Source: Paenibacillus caseinilyticus
GTDB lineage: Bacteria; Bacillota; Bacilli; Paenibacillales; NBRC-103111
Direction: 5' to 3'
Assembly: GCF_027533645.1 (NCBI RefSeq)
Contig: NZ_JAQAGY010000009.1
Coordinates: 1 to 64,000 of the forward strand
Length of the DNA stretch: 64,000 bases
Shown piece by piece: positions 17,389 through 26,687 of this stretch. The notes under the pieces were generated by a model, which saw nothing but the letters and a program-made list of their open reading frames with translations, was not told where the DNA came from and ran no database searches. The first letter of the stretch is position 1; each line of letters opens with the position of its first letter. Both the position numbers and the translations under genes were made by a program.

Positions 17389-17610
17389 ATGGCGATTATC
17401 ATCAATATTGATGTGATGCTGGCTAAAAGGAAAATGAGCGTGACCGAGCTTACTCAAAAAGTGGGTATCACAATGGCGAATCTCTCCATATTGAAGAATG
17501 GAAAGGCGAAAGCCATTCGATTTTCAACTTTAGACGCGATATGTAAAGCATTAGATTGTCAACCTGGTGATATTCTTGAATACCGCAGTGAGGCGGAAAG
17601 CGAGGAGTAA
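17389..17610 (+). CDS. Small XRE/YozG-type helix-turn-helix regulator
   Basis: 73 residues beginning MAIIINIDVMLAKRKMSVTE, with the helix-turn-helix across LTQKVGITMANLSILKNGKA and DAICKALDCQPGDILEYRSE. Start chosen at ATG 17389 because GAGGTG ends 7 bases upstream; an in-frame GTG at 17380 lies inside that site. This Cro/CI-type protein is the usual partner of DUF2975 and is probably the repressor of its own two-gene operon. The target DNA is unknown. Confidence 0.88.
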   Translation: MAIIINIDVMLAKRKMSVTELTQKVGITMANLSILKNGKAKAIRFSTLDAICKALDCQPGDILEYRSEAESEE

Positions 17611-18045
17611 CAGGATGACGTGCTCATTACGTTAAGGAGAAGCAGATGCCGAACCATGCGCTTGCCATTCGTCCTTTCCGGATAAGATGGCAGGGTTGCT
17701 TGTTTACAGAGGGAATGACTTAAATTGACTGACATTCCTTCCAGATTGCTTCCTTTCACAATTGGTTAGTCTGCAGCTTTATATGTCGAGCTATGTCGAG
17801 CATTTCATTGATTATACTGGTCGGATGTACATCTGCTTCTTCCCTTTTTGTTGTTGGGACGACTGACAACATTACAGAAGGAGCAGATGTTTTCACTATA
17901 AATGTATATTTTAGGACATTTACACAATATTATAATTTATGGAACTAAATTACTATTGTAACATTTTATTCCATATGAGAGAATAGAAAACGGTAATAGC
18001 TGGCCAGCTAACCTATTATTTTTCCATACGGAGGGAGCTTTTGAA
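17611..18045. other. 435-bp intergenic stretch, AT-rich
   Basis: No convincing ORF. A direct repeat TATGTCGAGC occurs twice in tandem near 17785-17806. A TATAAT hexamer at 17931-17936 may be the -10 of the following secreted-protein gene, without a clear -35. The rest shows nothing I can assign. Confidence 0.4.
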
Positions 18046-18528
18046 ATGAAGAAACGCGTCTCTACACTGTTGCTATTAATGTTTACTTTAATTACTTGCC
18101 TGGGATTTGCGGGCTCTGCAAGTGCGGCACCCAACGGGACCGAGGCTCTCTATCGTTATTACAATGGAACAGATCATTTCTATACAACCAACTATGGAGA
18201 ACTTGGTAGTGGTAAAGATGGTTATAACTTAGAGGGAATTCAAGGCTATATTTATACACAACAAGTTGCAGATACCCTTCCACTCTACAGATATTACAAT
18301 GGAACTGAACACTTCTATACTACTAGCTTTGATGAGCTTGGAAATGGTAGAGACGGGTATGTATTTGAAGGAATTCAAGGCTATATTAATTCTCAACCTC
18401 AACCAGGAACTACTCCCCTTTACAGGTACTATAATGGAACCGATCATTTCTATACCACCAATTTTGGTGAACTAGGTTCTGGCCGGGACGGGTACACATT
18501 GGAAGGCATTCAAGGTTACATTTACTAA
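18046..18528 (+). CDS. Secreted DUF5648-type repeat protein
   Basis: 160 residues, ATG 18046 preceded by GGAGGG. A signal peptide (LLLLMFTLITCLGFAGSASA) is followed by three tandem repeats of about 43 residues, each with LYRYYNGTDHFYTTN, a short ELGSGRDGY, and EGIQGYIY. This is the DUF5648 repeat found in secreted or surface proteins, often beside hydrolases, with presumed beta-propeller-like packing. With only three repeats the protein is short, and nothing catalytic is present. Codon use is AT-richer than that of the surrounding genes. Followed by a clear terminator, so it is a single-gene unit. Confidence 0.85.
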   Translation: MKKRVSTLLLLMFTLITCLGFAGSASAAPNGTEALYRYYNGTDHFYTTNYGELGSGKDGYNLEGIQGYIYTQQVADTLPLYRYYNGTEHFYTTSFDELGNGRDGYVFEGIQGYINSQPQPGTTPLYRYYNGTDHFYTTNFGELGSGRDGYTLEGIQGYIY

Positions 18529-18554
18529 TTGGGTGTCCTAATAAGAATTCGGAA

Positions 18555-18588
18555 CAGCCCTAGCATATAGTTTGCTACGGGCTTTTCC
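18555..18588 (+). terminator. Terminator of the DUF5648 gene
   Basis: AGCCCTAGCA pairs with TGCTACGGGCT (one bulge), followed by TTTTCCTTTT. Confidence 0.75.
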
Positions 18589-18693
18589 TTTTAAGTGTGT
18601 TTGCGAAAATAAACAGAAGAGGCAATTCAACAACTTACGTGAGAATATGACTTCTATGGGCTGCCGCTGGTTTCATACTCGAGTTAGCTTGGC

Positions 18694-18725
18694 AAAGAAA
18701 AGCCGCCCCTGGTGAATGAGCGGCG
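18694..18725 (-). terminator. Weak terminator after the alpha/beta hydrolase gene
   Basis: Minus strand GCCGC pairs with GCGGC across a 13-base loop and is followed by TTTTCTTTG. It is about 50 bases beyond the hydrolase stop. The stem is short. Confidence 0.4.
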
Positions 18726-18775
18726 GTGTGGAGGAATGAATGTTGCACGCAAGCGGACAGGAAGCGTAAAACTAC

Positions 18776-19945
18776 TCACCACATTGCTGAAAAAATACGT
18801 ACGGTAAGTCCACCCGGGTATTCTTCCAACACTGCAGTCAAATCTGCATCAGGATCATTAAGAAAAGCAAGTGCCTTGCTATTGGTATTCACAGCCGGCT
18901 TCCATTCCCCATTTACACTCTGGTTAACAATATGGATATGGCACTTCTCACCCTTATAGTCAGTACCCTCTAGCGTATAATGTGCCCGCATTTTAACTAA
19001 TGTACCCTCAACATGATCCTGAACATCTTCGGCTCCAGGTAAGATATGGCCTTTGAAGAACGGGCTTTCACCGTTTCCTGTAAAGAGAACGGCAGTCTGT
19101 CTTTGGGCACCTTCTTCCTTACGCACCTCACTACCGGTAATCTCAACATGGATGGTTAACACTTCTTTTTTGCCAAGTAAAAATTGGTGTATGGATACGA
19201 TGGCACTAGCCGTTTGTTTTTCCGTAAAGGCATGTCCGGCATCTTTGATCAGCTGCAAGCGGCATTGATCAGGGGCATAAGATTCTTTGGCCTTAATGGA
19301 GTAATTGTAATGTACCAATGGATCTGCTGTGCCGTGCAACAGCAGCACGGGTCCTTTGTAAGGGATGATTTCCTCAAAAGGATTCATATCTACCACGGCT
19401 TCATGGAACTTCTTACTGATTCTCATCCACCCGCAATCAATAACCTCCGGAACATCATGGACATCATACGAAGAATTTGCTAATGCGCCTCTGCGTGCAT
19501 CATCCGGTATACAGAGCGCGGGGTAAATGAGAATTAACGATTCCACTTCACCTTCGCGTTGTGCTGCTGCAAGTGCCGATACCAATCCCCCCTGACTGAA
19601 GCCCATAAGTGTCATTCTGCTTGCATCTACATAAGACAAACCCTTGACATAATCCATGACTGCCTTCAAGTCCTCACATTCCGTCAGCACCGTCATGTCT
19701 ATTGTTTCTCCATCACTTCTTCCTTCCCCATCAGCACTGCCACCACAGAAATCAAAACCATACGCTGCATAGCCCCATGATGCCAATGCCATGCAATAGT
19801 CTGCTACCTCCTTTGAATTTCCACCAAATCCATGACTGACAATAATGGCCGGAAGACGATCTCCCTTCGGTAGAAATTCTTTTCCCCGAATCGTCAACCC
19901 CTCTCTATTGCAACAAAAATCACCTTCTCTAATCTCGCTATACAT
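18776..19945 (-). CDS. Alpha/beta hydrolase fused to a DUF3237 domain
   Basis: 389 residues from ATG 19945, which follows AAGGAG; the frame is open to 19975. The N-terminal 260 residues are an alpha/beta hydrolase with oxyanion motif SHGFGGN, nucleophile elbow GFSQGG, catalytic Asp in LLHGTADPLVHYN and His in DAGHAF, resembling acyl-peptide-hydrolase or feruloyl-esterase-like carboxylesterases. From about residue 265 there is a DUF3237-like beta domain (FTGNGESPFFKGHILPGAED; ARMRAHYTLEGTDYKGEKCH-like region). The fusion suggests a defined small ester substrate. No signal peptide, so cytoplasmic. It stands alone on its strand. Confidence 0.85.
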   Translation of the reverse strand: MYSEIREGDFCCNREGLTIRGKEFLPKGDRLPAIIVSHGFGGNSKEVADYCMALASWGYAAYGFDFCGGSADGEGRSDGETIDMTVLTECEDLKAVMDYVKGLSYVDASRMTLMGFSQGGLVSALAAAQREGEVESLILIYPALCIPDDARRGALANSSYDVHDVPEVIDCGWMRISKKFHEAVVDMNPFEEIIPYKGPVLLLHGTADPLVHYNYSIKAKESYAPDQCRLQLIKDAGHAFTEKQTASAIVSIHQFLLGKKEVLTIHVEITGSEVRKEEGAQRQTAVLFTGNGESPFFKGHILPGAEDVQDHVEGTLVKMRAHYTLEGTDYKGEKCHIHIVNQSVNGEWKPAVNTNSKALAFLNDPDADLTAVLEEYPGGLTVRIFSAMW

Positions 19946-20422
19946 CCCTGCACATCTCCTTCTTTTCAAATTCAAACGCTTTCATTATAACAATATTAAT
20001 ATATCTGCAGCCTCAGCGAAAGGGAAGCCCTCCCTTGACTCACTCCGGCTATTAGTTACTCCTTAACTCCCCGTTTCCTTAATCAATAAATGAAGAATGG
20101 AGCACCGACTGCAAGTATTGACTGCAGGCAACCAGAGCACTCATGATCGCTAAACCAGATATCGCTCTTACGAAACGGCTTCTTGTCAAGTTATCCCCCC
20201 ACCCTTTTCAATCAAAGTATTGATTTCCACTTTTAACTATATCGGGGAGATAACCCATTGAGGATGGCCCATCCGAGTCATCTTCATCTAAAACGATGTC
20301 TAACCTATGAATTCGGTCACAAGGTCCGATTCCTGTTCTTTCGTTATGATCGCTGTCGGAATGGGGTTCATGAGACGCTCCAAGGGCAATGATGCCCCGC
20401 TCCGCGCCATTCTTATTGAAGC
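19946..20422. other. Intergenic stretch without recognised gene
   Basis: About 480 bases between the start of the hydrolase gene and the pckA terminator. Reverse reading frames are open in part, but none has a ribosome site, plausible composition or recognisable sequence. Presumably holds the hydrolase promoter. Confidence 0.4.
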
Positions 20423-20473
20423 AAAAAAAACCGCTGTGCCCTGCAGTCAGATTACCTGCACAGGGCACAGCGG
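20423..20473 (-). terminator. Terminator of the gapB-pckA operon
   Basis: Minus strand GCTGTGCCCTGTGCAG pairs with CTGCAGGGCACAGCGG and is followed by eight T. A strong intrinsic terminator about 30 bases after the pckA stop. Confidence 0.9.
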
Positions 20474-20505
20474 TGCGATTCACTTCCGGCCATTCAGCCG
20501 CAGTA

Positions 20506-22080
20506 TTACCTGCCGGCAATCGGTCCGGCCGAACGGATGTCTTCGCTGACTTCGCCGAACTTGGCGAAGTTACGGTGGAACGCGGCGGCGAGCTCCGCCG
20601 CCTTCGCATCGTAGGCGCCGCCGTCCTCCCAGGTGCGGCGCGGCTGCAGCACGTCGGCCGGGACGCCGGCTACGCGGTCCGGGCACTGCAGGCCGAACAC
20701 GGGATCGGCCGTGTAGACCGCCTCCTCGATGCTGCCGTCCAGCGCGGCTGCGACCATCGCCCGCGTATGCGCCAGCTTCATCCGGCTGCCCGTCCCGTAA
20801 GGGCCGCCCGTCCAGCCGGTGTTGACCAGGTACACGCGGACGCCGTGCCGGTCGATCCGGCTGCCGAGCATCTGCGCATACACCTCGGGCTTCAGCGGCA
20901 GGAACGGCGCTCCGAAGCAGGCGGAGAACACGGCTTCCGGCTCGGTTACGCCGCGTTCCGTGCCCGCAAGCTTCGAGGTGTAGCCGGAGAGGAAGTGATA
21001 CATCGCCTGCTCCTTCGTCAGCTTGGCGATGGGCGGCAGCACGCCGGAGGCGTCGGCGGTGAGGAAGATCACGACCCCCGGATGACCCGCTATGCCTTCC
21101 TCCACCGCGCCCGGGATATGATCGAGCGGATAAGCGGCCCGCGTGTTCTCCGTCAGCACGCCGCTGGCATAATCCGCCTCGCGGGTGAACGGGTTCACCG
21201 CCACGTTCTCCAGTACGGCGCCGTGACGGATCGCCTGCCAGATCTGCGGCTCCTTCGCTTCGCTGAGGCCGATACACTTGGCGTAGCAGCCGCCCTCGAA
21301 GTTGAACACGCCGCGGTCCGACCAGCCGTGCTCATCGTCTCCGAGGAGACGGCGGGAAGGGTCCGCCGAGAGCGTCGTCTTCCCGGTGCCGGACAGCCCG
21401 TAGAAGAGCGCGGTCTCCCCCTCCTCGCCCACGCTGGCGGAGCAGTGCATCGGCAGCACGCCCTGCAGCGGGAGGAGATAATTCAGCACGCTGAAGATCG
21501 ACTTCTTCATCTCACCGGCATATTCCGTCCCGCCGATGAGCACGATCCGCTTCTCGAAGGAGATGACGATGAAGGTCTCGGACCGCGTACCGTCCCGTTC
21601 GGGGTCCGCCCGCAGGCCCGGCAGGGCCAGCACGGTGAAGTCGGGGGCCGTCTCCTCCGCCGCCTCGCCTGCCGCCGGCCGGATGAACAGCTGCCTGGCG
21701 AACAGGTTGTGCCAGGCGTACTCGGTCCGCACCCGAATCCGCAGCCGGTAGGCCGGATCGGCCCCGGCATAGCCGTCGAAGACGTAGGTCTCGCGCTCGC
21801 CGGCATACTGCAGCGCCCGGAGGTAGAGCCGCTCGAATCGCTCCGGCTCCAAGGGGCGGTTCACGTTCCCCCAGTCGATATGCTCCTGCACGGCAGGCTC
21901 GTTCACGATATATTTGTCCTTCGGGGAGCGCCCCGTATAAGCGCCCGTATCCACGCGAAGCGCTCCGGTGGAGGTCAGCATCCCCTCCTTGCGGCGGAGC
22001 GCCTCCTCGATTAACTCTCCGGTGCCGAGCCCTTGATGTATAAGCTCCGAGGTGGTTAGATCAATACTGCGTTTTGCCAT
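20506..22080 (-). CDS. pckA: Phosphoenolpyruvate carboxykinase (ATP)
   Basis: 524 residues from ATG 22080 (GGAAGATG upstream). Converts oxaloacetate plus ATP to phosphoenolpyruvate, the entry step of gluconeogenesis. Visible motifs: substrate region [11 protein letters not shown], the kinase-1a P-loop [11 protein letters not shown], the metal-binding DDEHGW, and [12 protein letters not shown]. Length is normal for the bacterial ATP-dependent enzyme. The start lies 25 bases inside the end of gapB, so translation of the two is probably coupled. In B. subtilis pckA and gapB are separate genes sharing the CcpN repressor; here they form one operon. Confidence 0.96.
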   Translation of the reverse strand: MAKRSIDLTTSELIHQGLGTGELIEEALRRKEGMLTSTGALRVDTGAYTGRSPKDKYIVNEPAVQEHIDWGNVNRPLEPERFERLYLRALQYAGERETYVFDGYAGADPAYRLRIRVRTEYAWHNLFARQLFIRPAAGEAAEETAPDFTVLALPGLRADPERDGTRSETFIVISFEKRIVLIGGTEYAGEMKKSIFSVLNYLLPLQGVLPMHCSASVGEEGETALFYGLSGTGKTTLSADPSRRLLGDDEHGWSDRGVFNFEGGCYAKCIGLSEAKEPQIWQAIRHGAVLENVAVNPFTREADYASGVLTENTRAAYPLDHIPGAVEEGIAGHPGVVIFLTADASGVLPPIAKLTKEQAMYHFLSGYTSKLAGTERGVTEPEAVFSACFGAPFLPLKPEVYAQMLGSRIDRHGVRVYLVNTGWTGGPYGTGSRMKLAHTRAMVAAALDGSIEEAVYTADPVFGLQCPDRVAGVPADVLQPRRTWEDGGAYDAKAAELAAAFHRNFAKFGEVSEDIRSAGPIAGR

Positions 22081-23099
22081 GGCTGCATCTTCCTTTCTGC
22101 TGTAAGCTCCGCCAATTCCACGACACGGCACGCATAAGCCCACTCGTTGTCGTACCAGGCGAGCACTTTGATACTGTCGTCCAGAACCGCAATGGAGAGA
22201 CCGTCGATCACCGCCGACTTCGAGCTGCCGACAAAATCCACGGACACGAGCGGCTCCTCCGTATAGTCCACGTAGCGGGAGAATGCGCCCTCCGCCGCTT
22301 CGCGGAACACGCGCCGCACCTCGGCGGCATCCGCCTTCCGCTTCACCTTGGCTGTCAGATCCACGAGCGATACGTCTTGCGTCGGCACCCGCAGGGAGAG
22401 GCCCTGGATGTGCGGCGCCAGGTGAGGCAGCACATCCCCGAGGGCTTTGCCGACCCCGGTGGACGTCGGCACGATCGACTGGGTGCAGGCCCGGGCACGC
22501 CGCAGATCCTTGTGCGGATTATCGAGATGGTTCTGATCGGAGGTGAAGGAGTGGACAGTGGTCATCCAGCCGCTGACGACGCCGAAAGCGCTGTCGAGGA
22601 TATGCAGCACAGGCGCCAGGCAGTTCGTCGTGCAGGAAGCCGCCGAGAGAATGCGGTGACGGTCCGGTTCATAGCGGCCGTCGTTGACGCCCATCACCAC
22701 CGTCAGGTCCACATCTTTGCCGGGAGCCGTCAAGATCACTCCTGAAGCCCCTGCGGCCAGATGCTTCCCGGCGCCTTCCCGGTGGTTGAACTTGCCTGTG
22801 GCATCCAATACCAGCTCAACCCCCAGCTCACGCCAGGGCAGCTTCTCGGGATCCCGCTCGCCGACGATCCGTACCGTGCGGCCGTTAATCACCAGCCGTC
22901 CGTCTTCCACACCGACTTCCGCATCCCACCGTCCGTGCACCGTATCGTATTTGAGCAGGTGCGCCACCGTTTCGGCCGGGTATACACAGTTGATAGCCTT
23001 CAATACAAGTCCCGATTCGTCCCCGGAGAACAGCTTGCGGACGAGCAGCCGTCCAATCCTCCCCATCCCGCTGATCCCGATGCCCTTGGTTACCTTCAC
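22056..23099 (-). CDS. gapB: Gluconeogenic glyceraldehyde-3-phosphate dehydrogenase (GapB-like)
   Basis: 347 residues from a GTG at 23099 with GGAGG nine bases upstream. Rossmann motif [15 protein letters not shown] and the catalytic Cys156 in [12 protein letters not shown] are intact, as are the phosphate-binding regions ([14 protein letters not shown] and [18 protein letters not shown]). Coupling with pckA and divergence from typical glycolytic GapA make the reverse, NADP-linked gluconeogenic enzyme (GapB) the likely identity; cofactor preference itself is not proved by sequence alone. Three copies of a 10-base word upstream of the start form a candidate operator. Confidence 0.88.
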   Translation of the reverse strand: MKVTKGIGISGMGRIGRLLVRKLFSGDESGLVLKAINCVYPAETVAHLLKYDTVHGRWDAEVGVEDGRLVINGRTVRIVGERDPEKLPWRELGVELVLDATGKFNHREGAGKHLAAGASGVILTAPGKDVDLTVVMGVNDGRYEPDRHRILSAASCTTNCLAPVLHILDSAFGVVSGWMTTVHSFTSDQNHLDNPHKDLRRARACTQSIVPTSTGVGKALGDVLPHLAPHIQGLSLRVPTQDVSLVDLTAKVKRKADAAEVRRVFREAAEGAFSRYVDYTEEPLVSVDFVGSSKSAVIDGLSIAVLDDSIKVLAWYDNEWAYACRVVELAELTAERKMQPWQNAVLI

Positions 23100-23113
23100 C
23101 CTCGATCGCCTCC

Positions 23114-23183
23114 AATAGTACACTTTTAATAAATGCTTCCACGTCATTTATTGTATACTATTTATTAATTAATGTGTACTATT
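23114..23183. promoter_or_regulatory. Repeated operator words upstream of gapB
   Basis: On the minus (coding) strand AATAGTACACATTA (23170-23183) and AATAGTATACAATA (23149-23162) are direct repeats exactly 21 bases apart, two helical turns. A third copy, AATAGTACAC, lies inverted at 23114-23123 close to the ribosome site. The arrangement suggests a repressor binding on one DNA face; a CcpN-like gluconeogenesis repressor is the obvious candidate, but I cannot confirm its box. Confidence 0.55.
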
Positions 23184-23243
23184 TAATTCAATGTTTGCTT
23201 TTTGTTCATTAATTGTACGCCCTTATTCCTTACTAACAGCCAT

Positions 23244-24551
23244 TTAGAACACAATGACTCCAAGCAGCAGGGCTGCTGCAAGCATCACCAGGGTCGTTCC
23301 CACCGCCCATTTCAGCGTGAACCGCTGGTGGTCGCCGAAGTCGACACCTGCCAGTCCAACCAGCAGGTAGGTGGAGGGCACGAGCGGACTGAGCAGATGA
23401 ACCGGCTGGCCGAGCAGCGAGGCACGGGCCATCTCCGCCGGCGAGATGCCGTAAGCTGCGGCAGCTTCCGTAATAATAGGCAGAATACCGAAATAGTAGG
23501 CATCATTGCTCATAAAGAAAGTGAACGGCATCGAAGCCAGCGCGGCGATCACCGGAAGGTGCGGCCCCAAGGCATCCGGGATCAACGAGACCATCGTCTG
23601 TGCCATCGCGTCGACCATCTGGGTACCGCTCAGGATGCCCGTGAAGATGCCGGCGGCGAAGACCATGCCCGCGACGGCAAGCGCATTGCCGGCATGGGCC
23701 TCGAGCCGTTCCTTCTGGTCCTGAAGCTTCGGGTAGTTGACGATCAGGGCAACCGCAAGCGCTAACATGAAGAGAATCGAGAGCGGCACCACATTCAGAA
23801 TGAGTCCCGCCATCAGTGCGGCTGTCAGCAGGAAGTTGAACCAGAGCCGATTCGGACGCTTATATTCCAGCACTTCTTCCGATGCGGCAAGGCCCGCGAT
23901 GGCCGCTTCCTGTTCCGGATGGCGCATTGCCCCTTCGAGCCCGAGCCGCTTGCGCTCCCGGCGTCCGAGCAGATAGGCGGCGAATACCACCCACACCCCG
24001 CCGGCGACCATGCCCGGGATCAAGGGGGTGAACACTTCGGAAGCGTCCAGGTGCAGCGCACTCATGACCCTGGCCGTCGGGCCGCCCCAGGGCGTAATGT
24101 TCATGACGCCGCTGCCGAGCATCGTCACCGCAGCGAGGATCAGCGGATTCATGCCGAGCCGCTGGTACAGGGGCAGCATCGACGCCGCAACGATCATGTA
24201 CGTGGTCGATCCGTCTCCGTCCAAGGAGACGAACAGGGAGAGCAGCGCCGTGCCGACGACGATTTTGACCGGGTCGCCCTTCACCAGCTGCAGGGTCTTG
24301 TTCACCAGGGGGTCGAAGAGCCCCGCATCGATCATGACGCCAAAATAGAGAATGCCGAAGAGCAGCATCACGCCCGTGGGGGCAATCGTCTTGACGCCGG
24401 TGAGCATCATGGACCCGAGCTCCGCATGGAACCCGCCGATGAGCGCGAAGGCGGCCGGCACGAGGATAAGCGCTGTCAGCGGCGAGATCCGCTTGGTCAT
24501 GATCAGGTACATGAAGACGGTAATCATTCCGAATCCGAGCAGGGCGAGCAT
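23244..24551 (-). CDS. citM: Citrate-divalent-metal/H+ symporter (CitMHS family)
   Basis: 435 residues, the usual length of B. subtilis CitM, with about twelve membrane segments. Start ATG 24551, two bases after the stop of the small Cys4 gene, whose last codons (GGAAGGGAAGTG) supply the ribosome site. Motifs include LSLFVSLDGDGSTTYMIVAA, MNITPWGGPTARVMSAL and FTFFMSNDAYYFGILPII, conserved in CitMHS. The family takes up citrate complexed with Mg, Ca or other metal ions. The divergent citS/citT-like two-component genes next door are the expected citrate-responsive activators. Confidence 0.9.
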   Translation of the reverse strand: MLALLGFGMITVFMYLIMTKRISPLTALILVPAAFALIGGFHAELGSMMLTGVKTIAPTGVMLLFGILYFGVMIDAGLFDPLVNKTLQLVKGDPVKIVVGTALLSLFVSLDGDGSTTYMIVAASMLPLYQRLGMNPLILAAVTMLGSGVMNITPWGGPTARVMSALHLDASEVFTPLIPGMVAGGVWVVFAAYLLGRRERKRLGLEGAMRHPEQEAAIAGLAASEEVLEYKRPNRLWFNFLLTAALMAGLILNVVPLSILFMLALAVALIVNYPKLQDQKERLEAHAGNALAVAGMVFAAGIFTGILSGTQMVDAMAQTMVSLIPDALGPHLPVIAALASMPFTFFMSNDAYYFGILPIITEAAAAYGISPAEMARASLLGQPVHLLSPLVPSTYLLVGLAGVDFGDHQRFTLKWAVGTTLVMLAAALLLGVIVF

Positions 24552-24553
24552 GG

Positions 24554-24793
24554 TCAGCACTTCCCTTCCGCGGATGGGGACACGGCCGCATCCTCGTCTT
24601 CCGGCCGAGCGAGCGGATACGATGGGAACGAAGCATACCCGAACTCGAGAAGATCGAGACAGGTGCCGCACAGGCGCCCTCTTTGGCCCCCTCCTGCTGT
24701 GCTGTCGTAGCACAAAGGACAGGCAGATGGCACGTTGTTACCGCTTACGAAATTTACAAGGGTGACCTCACGAATTGACTTGATTGCTGTCAT
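24554..24793 (-). CDS. Small Cys4 (zinc-ribbon-like) protein coupled to citM
   Basis: 79 residues, MTAIKSIREVTLVNFVSGNN onward, with an excellent ribosome site AGGAGGAGG seven bases before ATG 24793. The middle has CPLC, 13 residues, then CGTC: a classical CxxC-x13-CxxC treble-clef or zinc-ribbon spacing. The stop codon is two bases from the citM ATG, so the two genes must be co-translated. The C-terminus (ARPEDEDAAVSPSAEGKC) is acidic and ends in cysteine. I do not recognise a family. A metal-binding or regulatory partner of the citrate-metal transporter is a reasonable guess; it may also be only a translational leader. Confidence 0.6.
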   Translation of the reverse strand: MTAIKSIREVTLVNFVSGNNVPSACPLCYDSTAGGGQRGRLCGTCLDLLEFGYASFPSYPLARPEDEDAAVSPSAEGKC

Positions 24794-25062
24794 TCCAATC
24801 CTCCTCCTGAAGAGCCGCGCCGATGGAAACCCTTCCATGAAAGCGCATTACTTTGGTTCTTACCCGTAGTATAGTGGCTCACCGTGCGGCGGAACAGTTT
24901 TCGCGCTTAAGTTGAATAAGTTTCATGAAGTTCATTTTTTTCATAAATTTCACGGCCCGCTCCCCTCCCCTATATGGAGGCGGATACAACCTTTCTGCTA
25001 CAATGGGAGGAAACCGATTAAAATCTTAAAACTTAGCCATAAAGCACCTGAGGGAGGACCCG

Positions 25063-26682
25063 ATGTTCGCCTTACCCAAACCCCGGCTGCGTCTGCTGAC
25101 GCAAATCGTTCTGCTCATCTCCTTCGTCGTCTTCGCGAGCATGGCGCTGGCCGGCACCCTGTTCGCCTTCATGATCGACGGGGCGGTGACGCATTATATC
25201 GGACAGAATGCACTGAATGTGGCCCGATTGACGGCTATGGACGAGCGTATCGTGAACGCCTACGGCGATGCGGATCCTTCGGCCGTCATCCAGCCGGTCG
25301 CCGAGCGCATCCGCCGGGAAACCGGCGCAAGCTACGTCGTGGTCGGTTCGCGCGAAGGCATCCGCTACTCGCACACGAATCCGGAGCTGATCGGCCGGGA
25401 GATGCAGGGCGGCGACAACGCACCGGTGCTCGCCGGCGGCTCCATTATCTCCGAGGCCGTCGGCGCAAGCGGCCCTTCGCTGCGCGGCAAGACCCCCGTC
25501 CTGAATGAACGGGGGGAGGTCATCGGGATTGTATCGGCCGGCTTTCTCTCCGGCGATATCCGCACCCTGGTGCGGGGCTACGAACGCACCATCGCCGGGC
25601 TCAGCGCCGGACTGCTCGCCGTCGGCATGCTCGGCGCCTATCTCACCGCACGCCGGGTCAAGAAGCTGATCTTCGGCCTCGAGCCAGGAGAGATCGCCTT
25701 CATGTTCAAGGAGAAGGAAGCGACGATCGAAGCCATCCGGGATGCGATCGTGGCGGTGAACGGGCAAGGCACCGTCGTCACGATGAACCGCCGCGCGCGC
25801 GAGCTCCTGCAGGTACACGGCCTCGCCGCAGGAAGCAGGCTGACGCATCTGCCCCTGCTCCAGGCCCTGCGTGAGGTGGCCGAGTCGAGGCGGGGCTACA
25901 GCGACCACCGGGTGTTCCTCGACAGCGAGGTATACGCCCTGCATGCGGAGCCGATTCTGAATGAAGAGCGCGCCGAGGGAGCCGTCTTCACCTTCCATAC
26001 CGAAATCGAGATCGAGCGGCTTACCGATGAATTCTCGAAGATCCGCGCGTTCTCGGATAACATGCGTGCGCAGAATCACGAATACCTCAACACCTTGAAC
26101 ACGATCTCCGGTCTGCTGGCTCTCGGCCATATCGACCAAGCCGCGGAGATGATCTCCGGCGAAGTCAGCGACCGGCAGGATGTCATCGCCTTCCTGGTGG
26201 GCTCCGTCCGGGACCCGCTTGTCGCAGCCTGCCTGCTCGGCAAGTCGAACCGCGCCAAGGAGCTCAAGGTGCAGCTGGAGATCGATCCGGACAGCCAACT
26301 GGCCGGCGTGCCCGAAGGGCTGAACAGCCAGTCCCTCGTCACGGTGCTCGGCAATCTGCTCGACAACGCCATGGAAGCCGCGCGGGAGCACCGGGGCACC
26401 GCGGCCCATGTCCGCCTGTCGTTCACCGACCTCGGCCACGACCTTGTGTTCGATATCGAAGACAACGGGCCGGGCATCCCCCCGGGTCAGGAAGCCGCCG
26501 TATTCGTGAGCGGCTACTCTACCAAACCCGGCGGGAACCGGGGCCTTGGCCTTGCGATCGTGAAGCATGCGCTGCACGCCATGCACGGCCAGATCTATGC
26601 GGACCGCAGCGAACTCGGCGGCGCGAGGTTCACGGTCACCGTGCCCAAGCCTGTGCCGGCCGGACCCCATCTAGAGAGGTGA
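25063..26682 (+). CDS. citS: Citrate/C4-dicarboxylate sensor histidine kinase (CitS/DcuS type)
   Basis: 539 residues; ATG 25063 with GAGGGAGG upstream. Two membrane segments (IVLLISFVVFASMALAGTLF and ISAGLLAVGMLGAYL-like, near residue 185) enclose an extracellular sCache/PAS sensor of about 130 residues. A cytoplasmic PAS domain follows (EATIEAIRDAIVAVNGQG), then a SpoB-type dimerisation helix with phosphorylated His339 in MRAQNHEYLNTLN, and an ATPase domain with NLLDNAMEA, DNGPGI and GNRGLGLAI. This is the CitA/DcuS class. The adjacent response regulator gene overlaps or nearly touches it, and citM is divergent, so citrate is the likely ligand. Confidence 0.92.
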   Translation: MFALPKPRLRLLTQIVLLISFVVFASMALAGTLFAFMIDGAVTHYIGQNALNVARLTAMDERIVNAYGDADPSAVIQPVAERIRRETGASYVVVGSREGIRYSHTNPELIGREMQGGDNAPVLAGGSIISEAVGASGPSLRGKTPVLNERGEVIGIVSAGFLSGDIRTLVRGYERTIAGLSAGLLAVGMLGAYLTARRVKKLIFGLEPGEIAFMFKEKEATIEAIRDAIVAVNGQGTVVTMNRRARELLQVHGLAAGSRLTHLPLLQALREVAESRRGYSDHRVFLDSEVYALHAEPILNEERAEGAVFTFHTEIEIERLTDEFSKIRAFSDNMRAQNHEYLNTLNTISGLLALGHIDQAAEMISGEVSDRQDVIAFLVGSVRDPLVAACLLGKSNRAKELKVQLEIDPDSQLAGVPEGLNSQSLVTVLGNLLDNAMEAAREHRGTAAHVRLSFTDLGHDLVFDIEDNGPGIPPGQEAAVFVSGYSTKPGGNRGLGLAIVKHALHAMHGQIYADRSELGGARFTVTVPKPVPAGPHLER

Positions 26683-26687
26683 ACCCC

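Noticed and set aside
20208-20422. Tail of a reverse frame reading DRIHRLDIVLDEDDSDGP as a gene remnant
   Set aside because: No ribosome site, no recognisable family, and the frame continues through the pckA terminator.
20389-22014. 541-codon open frame antisense to pckA
   Set aside because: Composition is that of a high-GC complementary frame, with no recognisable domain or ribosome site; pckA on the other strand has all its motifs.
25072-26670. 532-codon open frame antisense to the sensor kinase
   Set aside because: Shadow of a high-GC coding strand; the kinase motifs are intact in the plus frame.
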